Assembly: GCA_016763335.1 (NCBI GenBank) | Contig: JAESUD010000167.1 | Coordinates: 1 to 6,159, forward strand | Direction of reading: 5' to 3' | Length of the DNA stretch: 6,159 bases | From: Emcibacteraceae bacterium | Lineage (GTDB): Bacteria > Pseudomonadota > Alphaproteobacteria > Sphingomonadales > Emcibacteraceae | Shown: in pieces, positions 1-5,569 of the stretch | How positions within the stretch are numbered: position 1 is the first letter of the stretch | Layout: each line of letters opens with the position of its first letter | Notes under the pieces: model-generated | The model's database searches: none | The model's input: the letters and a program-made list of their open reading frames with translations, nothing else | What the model was told of the DNA's origin: nothing | Position numbers and translations under genes: made by a program

Positions 1-1
1 A

Positions 2-1372
2 GCAAAAATTGCCAAATCCGTTGAAGCCTTTAAAAAATGGCGCAATGTACCTGCACCACGTCGTGGCGAACTCGTTCGTATCCTCGGAAATATTCTTCGT
101 GATAAGAAAGAAGCTCTTGGTTCACTGGTTACTCTTGAATGCGGAAAAATTTATCAAGAAGGTCTTGGCGAAGTTCAAGAGATGATTGATATTTGTGATT
201 TTGCTGTTGGCCAAAGCCGTATGCTACACGGTCTTACAATTGTTTCAGAACGTCCACTTCATAAAATGCGTGAAATATGGCAACCACTTGGCCCTGTTGG
301 CATCATTAGTGCCTTTAACTTCCCAGTTGCTGTTTGGTCATGGAATGCGGCTCTTGCTCTAGTATGTGGCAACTCAACAATTTGGAAATCTTCTGAGAAA
401 TCACCGGTTACTGCTCTAGCATGTCAAAAACTTTTCGACCTAGCATGTGCTGAATTTGGTGATGATGCACCGGAAGGTCTTTCTCAAATCCTTACTGGTG
501 ATAGAGACATCGGCGAGACACTTGTTAATGACGAACGTGTTGCGCTAATCAGTGCAACAGGCAGTTCTGCAATGGGCCGTATCGTTGGTGCCAATGTTGC
601 TAAACGTTTCGGCAAATCAATTCTTGAGCTTGGCGGTAATAATGCCATCACTGTTTCAAAACATGCTGACCTTAATATTGCGTTTCAGGGTATCGTATTT
701 GGTACTGTCGGCACATGTGGTCAACGTTGTACAACAACACGCCGTTTGTTTGTTCATGCAGACGTTTATGATGATCTTATTCCACGTATCAAAAAAGCTT
801 TTGGTGGTGTTTCTATCGGTAACCCGCTTGATGAAGCCACGCTTATGGGCCCGCTAATTGATGAAGACAGCTTTAATAACATGGAAGCAGCCCTCGAAGT
901 TGCCAAAAGCAACGGCGGCATTGTAACTGGCGGCGGACGCGCACTTGAAGGTGAGTACCCGAATGCATATTACGTAAATGCTGCACTTGTTGAAATGGCC
1001 GGTGATGTCGATAACGTAAAAACAGAAACATTCGCACCAATTCTTTATGTGTTCAAATATACTGATCTGGATGATGCAATTTTCCGTCAGAACGATGTGC
1101 CACAAGGTTTATCTTCTGCAATTTTCACAACCAATATCCTCGAAGCAGAAATATTCACTTCTGAAGTTGGTAGTGATTGCGGTATCGCAAATGTTAATAT
1201 CGGTACAAGTGGTGCTGAAATCGGTGGTGCTTTCGGCGGTGAAAAAGAAACCGGCGGCGGACGCGAAAGTGGGTCTGATGCATGGCGTGGTTACATGCGC
1301 CGCATGACAAGTACAGTAAACTACTCAACTGAACTTCCCCTTGCACAAGGGATTAAGTTTGATACTGAATAA
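2..1372 (+). CDS. ALDH7-family aldehyde dehydrogenase (alpha-aminoadipic semialdehyde dehydrogenase type), 5' partial
   Basis: NAD-dependent cytoplasmic aldehyde dehydrogenase of the antiquitin/ALDH7A1 type. The family oxidises alpha-aminoadipic semialdehyde (in equilibrium with piperideine-6-carboxylate) in lysine breakdown; bacterial members are called pcd or amaB. The reading frame is open from base 2, so the true start lies upstream. 456 codons are visible against about 500 in the family, so roughly 45-50 N-terminal residues are missing. The ATG at 182 is internal: the codons before it already match the family (RRGELVRILGNILRDKKEAL, then LECGKIYQEGLGEVQE). Catalytic parts present: Asn of FNFP (317-319), Lys of IWK (386-388), general base Glu of ELGGNN (626-628) and nucleophile Cys of GQRCTT (728-730). 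The ALDH7 hallmarks TETFAPILYVFK, TSGAEIGGAFGGEKETGGG and LPLAQGIKF are intact near the C-terminus. Codon use is strongly skewed to CTT, CGT, GGT and GTT, suggesting high expression. Family is certain; the exact substrate is inferred. Confidence 0.95.
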   Translation, partial: AKIAKSVEAFKKWRNVPAPRRGELVRILGNILRDKKEALGSLVTLECGKIYQEGLGEVQEMIDICDFAVGQSRMLHGLTIVSERPLHKMREIWQPLGPVGIISAFNFPVAVWSWNAALALVCGNSTIWKSSEKSPVTALACQKLFDLACAEFGDDAPEGLSQILTGDRDIGETLVNDERVALISATGSSAMGRIVGANVAKRFGKSILELGGNNAITVSKHADLNIAFQGIVFGTVGTCGQRCTTTRRLFVHADVYDDLIPRIKKAFGGVSIGNPLDEATLMGPLIDEDSFNNMEAALEVAKSNGGIVTGGGRALEGEYPNAYYVNAALVEMAGDVDNVKTETFAPILYVFKYTDLDDAIFRQNDVPQGLSSAIFTTNILEAEIFTSEVGSDCGIANVNIGTSGAEIGGAFGGEKETGGGRESGSDAWRGYMRRMTSTVNYSTELPLAQGIKFDTE

Positions 1373-1423
1373 AATAATTTCAAGGCCTTATACGCCTTAA
1401 TATTATTTTCAAAATTATATTCT

Positions 1424-1464
1424 GGCCCACCGTTGAGAAAATTCTCACGGTGGGCCTTTTTTTT
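1424..1464 (+). terminator. Rho-independent terminator of the ALDH7 gene
   Basis: The arms GGCCCACCG(T)TGAGAA (1424-1439) and TTCTCACGGTGGGCC (1442-1456) pair over 15 bp with a single bulged T and a minimal loop. Eight T residues follow at 1457-1464. It lies about 50 bases after the ALDH stop codon and separates that gene from feoAB. Confidence 0.93.
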
Positions 1465-1500
1465 ACGCCTTTATTATTCCCGTACCTATATCAAATTTTT

Positions 1501-1530
1501 TTGTTTCAATGGGCAATCGAATCCGTTAAT
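1501..1530 (+). promoter_or_regulatory. Weak candidate promoter for feoAB
   Basis: A TTGTTT hexamer (1501-1506) and a GTTAAT hexamer (1525-1530) are 18 bases apart, the best sigma-70-like pair I can find between the ALDH terminator and feoA. Matches to consensus are mediocre. A promoter must lie in this stretch because the terminator at 1424-1464 isolates feoAB from upstream transcription, but its exact place is uncertain. Confidence 0.25.
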
Positions 1531-1543
1531 ACTGACTGATATT

Positions 1544-1562
1544 AATAATGATAATTAACAAG
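1544..1562 (+). promoter_or_regulatory. Candidate Fur box upstream of feoA
   Basis: The 19 bases starting at 1544 match the classical Fur consensus GATAATGATAATCATTATC at 13 of 19 positions. They include an unbroken 11-base core ATAATGATAAT (1545-1555). The site sits in a looser palindrome centred on G1550 (1542-1558; 7 of 8 pairs complementary) and ends 8 bases before the feoA ATG, a position where a bound repressor would block the promoter or early transcription. It fits known iron repression of feo operons by Fur-family regulators. The flanks are very AT-rich, so a chance match is possible, and some alphaproteobacteria use RirA or Irr boxes instead. Confidence 0.5.
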
Positions 1563-1570
1563 AATTAACA

Positions 1571-1837
1571 ATGACACGATATTTAAGTGATTTAAGAATT
1601 GGTGAAACCAGTATTATACAAGGGTTTGACACCGCCCGACTTCATGATCAGGAATTTGCCGCAGACCTTGAAGACAGGTTGCTTGAAATTGGTTTTGAAG
1701 AAGGACTGGGTGTTGAAGTGCTCCATCAAGGCCCATTTGGTCGTGATCCGCTTGCCGTAAAAATCGGTACTATGACCGTCGCGTTAAGACGGACAGAAGC
1801 AAGTGCAATTATTTTACAAAATGGTGACAACAAATGA
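1571..1837 (+). CDS. feoA: FeoA, small SH3-like ferrous iron transport accessory protein
   Basis: An 88-residue cytoplasmic protein of the FeoA family, a small SH3-like beta-barrel thought to act on the transporter FeoB and help ferrous iron uptake. The pattern LLEIGFEEGLGVEVLHQGPF (about residues 37-56), followed by GRDPLAVKIGTMTVALRR and EASAI, is the typical FeoA core: the "L-G-F--G--V-V" turn, then the "P-A-(V/I)--G---(A/L)LR--EA--I" strand block. Length is close to the usual 75-90. The ATG at 1571 gives the N-terminal RYLSDLRIGE segment expected of the family. The ribosome binding site is weak (only AAGA-like purines just upstream). The stop overlaps the feoB start by 4 bases (ATGA at 1834-1837), implying one operon with coupled translation. 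A candidate Fur box precedes it. Confidence 0.93.
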   Translation: MTRYLSDLRIGETSIIQGFDTARLHDQEFAADLEDRLLEIGFEEGLGVEVLHQGPFGRDPLAVKIGTMTVALRRTEASAIILQNGDNK

Positions 1838-3681
1838 CGGCGATGAGAGCGGCGCTAATCGGCGCGCCAAATTCCGGTAAAAGCTCCCTTTTTAATACCC
1901 TGACGGGAAATCATCAGAAGGTTGCTAATTATCCCGGCGTGACAGTTGAGCGCCGTTCAGGTCTTGTGACAACTGTTTCCGGCCATGAAATAAAATTGAT
2001 TGATTTGCCGGGTATATACAGCCTTAATGACCGTAGCCTTGATGAAAAAATCAGCCGCGAAGTTATTACCGGTACACACGCAAGCGAACAACAACCTGAA
2101 GTGCTGATTTGCGTCATTAATGCAACAAATCTCCGCGTACATATTCGTCTTGTACTTGAGCTAAAGACCTTGGGCCTGCCGATGATTGTCGCGCTTAATA
2201 TGCATGACCTCGCAACCCGGGACGGTATTGAAATTGACACACAACGTCTTTCCGAAGAGCTCGGCATTCCGGTCATTACCACAGTAGCCGTTAAAAAAAG
2301 TGGCGTTGCACGGCTCATAGAATTTCTTGACCGCGACGCTAGCGCCTATGATAAAACCAAAAATAATCTAACTGAAACCACCACCCGCGCATTACAAAAA
2401 GAAGCGGGCCGTATCACTAAGCTCGTGCAGATTAGCGAAGGCGGTCAACATAAAATGACCCGCATACTCGATAGCGTTGCTCTGCATCCGTTTTTTGGCT
2501 TAATTTTATTTTTTGCCATGCTGTTTTTTATGTTTCAGGCGGTATTCAGCTGGGCAGAAGCCCCAATGGACATGATCGAAGGCGGCTTTACCATCATCGG
2601 CGAACTGGTTGCCTCCAATTTACCCGATAACTGGTTTAGAAGCTTCATAGAAGATGGCTTGATTGCCGGGGTAGGAAGCGTGCTGGTATTTTTACCGCAA
2701 ATTATCATCCTTTTTAGCTTTATACTTTTACTAGAAGCCAGCGGGTATATGGCCCGGGCCGCTTTCATCATGGATAAGCTAATGGCCATGGTCGGGCTTA
2801 ATGGCCGGGCTTTTATCCCGCTACTTTCCAGTTTTGCCTGTGCAATTCCGGGAATTATGGCCACCCGCACCATTGCCAATCACCGTGACCGCATTACCAC
2901 CATTATGATTGCCCCGTTAATGACCTGTTCGGCACGTTTGCCGGTTTATACCTTGCTGATTTCCGCCTTTATCCCCAACACGAAAGTGATGGGATATTTC
3001 GGACTTCAAGGCGTGGTATTTTTCGCGCTTTATATGGCCGGTATCGTCAGCGCTATCATCGTCGCCGCAGTGATGAAAAAAACCATCACCAAAGGCACAT
3101 TACAGCCATTCTTAATGGAACTGCCCAAATATCAAATTCCTCGCCTGAACCAAATATTACTTGGTCTTTGGCAACGGGTACGCACCTTTTTGCGCCGCGC
3201 CGGTACCATTATTCTTTATGCCGCTATCGCTCTTTGGGCTTTGACGCTTTATCCCGGTGCGCCAAAAGACGCGACAGAACCGGATATTTATTATAGCTTT
3301 GCTGGTTTAATCGGTCGTACACTACAGCATATTTTCGAGCCGCTCGGTTTTAACTGGGAAATATCTATTGCCCTCGTCCCCGGCATGGCCGCCCGTGAAG
3401 TAGTTGTAAGTGCCCTTGGCACCGTCTATGCCCTTCAGGGCAGCGACGACCAAGTGGCGCAGAGCCTCTCTACCATACTGCAAACCGCATGGCCGCTTTC
3501 CACCGCGTTGTCGTTTCTTGCATGGTTTGTTTATGCCCCGCAATGCTTGGCAACACTGGCCACCACCCGCCGTGAAACCAACAGCTGGGGATGGACCTTC
3601 TTCATGACAGGCTATTTATTTGCACTAGCCTATCTGATCGCCTTCATTGTCAACATTACCGCCAAAGCGCTTATGGCATAA
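1834..3681 (+). CDS. feoB: FeoB, ferrous iron transporter with N-terminal G domain (short form)
   Basis: Inner-membrane ferrous iron permease with an N-terminal GTP-binding domain, 615 residues. G domain: G1 GAPNSGKSS (10-18), switch I around GVTVE (35-39), G3 DLPG (57-60), G4 NMHD (122-125) and a G5-like TVAVKKSG (150-157). A helical GDI-like spacer follows at about 175-215. The membrane part starts near 217 and includes the two Gate regions: the SSFACAIPGIMATRTI core (332-347) with RDRITTIMIAPLMTCSARLP (351-370), and later FLRRAGTIIL (452-461), PGMAAREVVVSALGTVY (516-532) and APQCLATLATTRRETNSW (568-585). It is shorter than E. coli FeoB (773 residues), which has extra C-terminal sequence, but all core motifs are present, so this is a compact class rather than a truncation. 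No feoC follows. The ATG at 1834 is chosen for its overlap with feoA; an ATG at 1843 is the alternative. Confidence 0.97.
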   Translation: MTAMRAALIGAPNSGKSSLFNTLTGNHQKVANYPGVTVERRSGLVTTVSGHEIKLIDLPGIYSLNDRSLDEKISREVITGTHASEQQPEVLICVINATNLRVHIRLVLELKTLGLPMIVALNMHDLATRDGIEIDTQRLSEELGIPVITTVAVKKSGVARLIEFLDRDASAYDKTKNNLTETTTRALQKEAGRITKLVQISEGGQHKMTRILDSVALHPFFGLILFFAMLFFMFQAVFSWAEAPMDMIEGGFTIIGELVASNLPDNWFRSFIEDGLIAGVGSVLVFLPQIIILFSFILLLEASGYMARAAFIMDKLMAMVGLNGRAFIPLLSSFACAIPGIMATRTIANHRDRITTIMIAPLMTCSARLPVYTLLISAFIPNTKVMGYFGLQGVVFFALYMAGIVSAIIVAAVMKKTITKGTLQPFLMELPKYQIPRLNQILLGLWQRVRTFLRRAGTIILYAAIALWALTLYPGAPKDATEPDIYYSFAGLIGRTLQHIFEPLGFNWEISIALVPGMAAREVVVSALGTVYALQGSDDQVAQSLSTILQTAWPLSTALSFLAWFVYAPQCLATLATTRRETNSWGWTFFMTGYLFALAYLIAFIVNITAKALMA

Positions 3682-3682
3682 A

Positions 3683-3710
3683 AAAAGCCCCATCATAAAA
3701 TGGGGCTTTT
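3683..3710. terminator. Bidirectional terminator between feoB and the FAH operon
   Basis: The hairpin arms AGCCCCAT (3686-3693) and ATGGGGCT (3700-3707) have a 6-base loop and an A/T extension of the stem. On the plus strand it ends in TTTT just after feoB. On the minus strand the A-run 3680-3686 becomes a seven-U tract after the second FAH gene, whose stop is at 3731. It begins within 2 bases of the feoB stop codon, so one element probably ends both convergent transcripts. Confidence 0.85.
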
Positions 3711-3730
3711 CAAAATTTATCGAGAAAGTT

Positions 3731-4567
3731 TTATTTGCCTTGAACTAATTTGTTTGTGAGCGTTCCAACGCCTTCAACAGTTATTTCATAAACATCGCCC
3801 GGCTGCATTGGGCCCGTATCACCCATAGTGCCTGACCAGATAATATCACCCGGTTCAAGTGTGAAATATTTGGATATATAATGAACCATATAATTGAAAT
3901 TGAAAATCATACCGGACGAATTGGCCCTTTGTGATTTAACACCGTTATGGCGCCCTTCAATATCAAGGTTGGTATAATCAAGTCCAGTGACAAGTTGCGG
4001 ACCCACGGGATTAAAGTTTTTTGTCCCCTTGGCGCGCGTCCATTGAATATCATTTGCCTGCCAATCACGTTCTGAACCGTCATTGCCGATGGTGATACCA
4101 AAAATATAATCAGCCGCATCTTCGAGCGCTACATTCTCCGCTTTTTTACCGATCACAATGACCATCTCAGCTTCATAATGAAAATTAGTGGCGCCAACGG
4201 GGCGAACCATGTCGTCTTCCGGGCCGATGATTGAGCTAACCGGAACCGTAAAAAGGCCCGGCTTTTTTGTCGTATCTTGAGTGATGCCAAAAGTTTCTTT
4301 TTTATGATCGCTATAATTAAAAGCGGTCATGAATGAAATCTTCGGATCAACTGGCGCTTTTAACACAACATCGCCGCGATCCACAGATGAGCCCGTACGA
4401 CTGCCGCCAAGATACGGCGCATCGCTTAATTGATGAATGGTTGAACCAATGATTTCTCCCCATGAAACCTTGCCATTTTGCTCGTAACGCACATAATTTT
4501 CAGCAGACGCGCTTGCTGCCATTGTTAAGGCAGCAATAATACCTGCTACCGTTGTTCTTAGCTTCAT
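3731..4567 (-). CDS. Exported FAH-family hydrolase, downstream copy
   Basis: A 278-residue member of the fumarylacetoacetate hydrolase (FAH) superfamily, whose enzymes hydrolyse, decarboxylate or isomerise acylpyruvate-type diketo acids with a divalent metal. It begins with a Sec signal peptide: MKLR, a hydrophobic stretch (about 7-17), then cleavage after ASA at residue 22, so it is probably periplasmic. An FAH N-terminal-like domain (about 24-70) is followed by the catalytic fold. Metal ligands E132, E134 (YEAE) and D163 (GND) are present. H88 and E91 (NYSDHKKE) match the His/Glu dyad of FAHD1 (H30/E33). Q170 and K180 match its Q109 and K123. V108 stands where FAHD1 has K47. The C-terminal LEPGDIIWSGTMGDTG block is typical. 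It starts 2 bases after the upstream paralogue ends, with its AAGGAA ribosome site inside that gene's last codons, so the two are one operon. The substrate is unknown. Confidence 0.88.
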   Translation of the reverse strand: MKLRTTVAGIIAALTMAASASAENYVRYEQNGKVSWGEIIGSTIHQLSDAPYLGGSRTGSSVDRGDVVLKAPVDPKISFMTAFNYSDHKKETFGITQDTTKKPGLFTVPVSSIIGPEDDMVRPVGATNFHYEAEMVIVIGKKAENVALEDAADYIFGITIGNDGSERDWQANDIQWTRAKGTKNFNPVGPQLVTGLDYTNLDIEGRHNGVKSQRANSSGMIFNFNYMVHYISKYFTLEPGDIIWSGTMGDTGPMQPGDVYEITVEGVGTLTNKLVQGK

Positions 4568-4569
4568 TT

Positions 4570-5400
4570 TTATTTTCCTTGTACAACTTTGTTTTTAAGA
4601 ATGCCTACGCCTTCTATCTCTACTTCATAAACATCACCAACATGAAGTGTTTCTGATGTTCCGATCGTACCTGACCAGATTATATCACCCGGTTCAAGCA
4701 CAAAATATTTTGAAATATAACTGACCATTTCTTCAAAATTATGGATCATTTTTGATGTATTGCCGCGCTGGCGTACTTCACCGTTAAGCCGGGCCGTCAA
4801 AGTCAGGTTATTATGATCAAGCCCGGTTTCAAGCACCGGTCCAACGGCATTAAACCCATAGGCCCCTTTACCGCGAAACCACTGAATATCATCGCTGATC
4901 CAGTCACGCGCCGAAACATCATTACCCGCAGTAACACCAAAAATATAATCACCCGCATCTTCCACGGAAACATCCTTAGCTCGTTTGCCGATAACAATCA
5001 CCGTTTCTGCTTCATAGCCAATAATTTCACTATCTGCAGGATGGATAATATCATCTTCTGGTCCAACGAGCGAGCTTGCCGGTACCATGAATAATCCGGG
5101 ATAAGCTGTGGTTTTTTGTCCTTCCGGAATGTGATTTTCATAATTAAACCCCGTCATATAAACATCACGTGGATCAACCGGGGCCATTAATTTAACCATC
5201 TCGCGTTTAACCGTCACTCCGGTTTCTATGCCGCCCAAATATGGCGCGTCAGAAAGTGTGAAAATCACCTCACCTTTAAGCTCGCCCCATGATGTTTTGC
5301 CGTCCTGCTCAAACCGCACATAGCTCTTTGCTGACGCAAGGCAGGGAATAAGTAAGCTGATAACAACCGCGAGCAAAATATGCTTTAAATTATATTTCAT
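4570..5400 (-). CDS. Exported FAH-family hydrolase, upstream copy
   Basis: A 276-residue paralogue of the following gene; hand alignment of the mature parts gives a little under 60% identity. The start is the ATG at 5400: it opens directly into a signal peptide (MKYNLK, hydrophobic core about 8-20, cleavage after LASA at 24) and has a GGGATGG ribosome site (5404-5410). The frame could extend to a TTG at 5433, but a TATAAT promoter box lies within that extension. FAH features: H90/E93 (NYENHIPE) dyad, metal ligands E130, E132 and D161, and K178 matching FAHD1 K123. V106 replaces the FAHD1 K47 position, and I168 replaces Q109, which the sister protein keeps. The lid loop after the catalytic His is about 4 residues shorter than in the sister. 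Cys20 is preceded by Pro, so it does not form a lipobox. First gene of a two-gene operon. Family is confident; export is likely; substrate unknown. Confidence 0.87.
   Translation of the reverse strand: MKYNLKHILLAVVISLLIPCLASAKSYVRFEQDGKTSWGELKGEVIFTLSDAPYLGGIETGVTVKREMVKLMAPVDPRDVYMTGFNYENHIPEGQKTTAYPGLFMVPASSLVGPEDDIIHPADSEIIGYEAETVIVIGKRAKDVSVEDAGDYIFGVTAGNDVSARDWISDDIQWFRGKGAYGFNAVGPVLETGLDHNNLTLTARLNGEVRQRGNTSKMIHNFEEMVSYISKYFVLEPGDIIWSGTIGTSETLHVGDVYEVEIEGVGILKNKVVQGK
4575..4581 (-). promoter_or_regulatory. Ribosome binding site of the second FAH gene, inside the first
   Basis: On the minus strand the sequence CAAGGAA overlaps the last Gln-Gly-Lys codons of the upstream FAH gene, just before its TAA. 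It lies about 7-9 bases ahead of the ATG of the downstream gene at 4567. This supports both that start codon and coupled translation of the pair. Confidence 0.65.
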
Positions 5401-5421
5401 TATCCATCCCGTATTTAAAAT

Positions 5422-5449
5422 ATTATATGCCAATACCGTAATCTTTTAA
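5422..5449 (-). promoter_or_regulatory. Promoter of the FAH pair
   Basis: On the minus strand a perfect TATAAT -10 box (5427-5422) lies 16 bases after a weak TTAAAA -35 box (5449-5444). The expected transcript start is near 5415, giving a leader of about 15 bases that just contains the GGGATGG ribosome site. This placement rules out the TTG at 5433 as the start codon. A TTGACA hexamer further upstream (5463-5458) is too far from this -10 box but could belong to a second promoter. Confidence 0.5.
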
Positions 5450-5498
5450 GGCAAGAATGTCAAAGTCACTTGAATTAAGTTTATACTTTTGAAACTCG

Positions 5499-5526
5499 TT
5501 GAATTTGTTATAATTGACATTATAAT
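5499..5526 (+). promoter_or_regulatory. Promoter of etfB
   Basis: TTGAAT (5499-5504) and a perfect TATAAT (5521-5526) are separated by 16 bases, a good sigma-70-type arrangement, about 44 bases before the etfB ATG. A second TATAAT at 5509-5514 has no well-spaced -35 partner. The region is divergent from the promoter of the FAH pair, about 50 bases away. Confidence 0.55.
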
Positions 5527-5553
5527 ATCGCCAAACAATCAGACCCCATATCC

Positions 5554-5558
5554 GGAGG
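5554..5558 (+). promoter_or_regulatory. Ribosome binding site of etfB
   Basis: A perfect GGAGG lies 11 bases before the ATG at 5570, in a purine-rich stretch. It fixes the start of etfB and is much stronger than the ribosome sites of feoA or feoB. Confidence 0.8.
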
Positions 5559-5569
5559 AAAAAAGATTA

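Noticed and set aside
182..184. ATG at 182 as start of the aldehyde dehydrogenase
   Set aside because: The frame is open back to base 2 and the 60 codons before 182 match the ALDH7 family, so the gene runs off the left edge.
1373..1407. Imperfect AT-rich hairpin directly after the ALDH stop codon (AATAAT...AAGGC / GCCTT...ATTATT)
   Set aside because: It has only 11 pairs with an internal mismatch loop and no clean T-run; the strong terminator at 1424-1464 explains transcript ending.
4813..5094. Plus-strand open frame of 93 codons within the upstream FAH gene
   Set aside because: It lies opposite a well-supported gene, shows no recognisable protein features and has no ribosome site; the same holds for the other short overlapping frames, including those opposite ALDH7, feoB and etfB.
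5341..5398. Possible lipoprotein signal at Cys20 of the upstream FAH protein
   Set aside because: The residues before the Cys are L-I-P; proline at -1 does not fit a lipobox, and a good signal peptidase I site (ASA) follows.
5401..5433. N-terminal extension of the upstream FAH gene to a TTG start at 5433 (287 residues)
   Set aside because: The extension would put 11 hydrophilic residues before the signal peptide, starts with TTG without a good ribosome site, and contains the TATAAT promoter box. The ATG at 5400 has a proper ribosome site.
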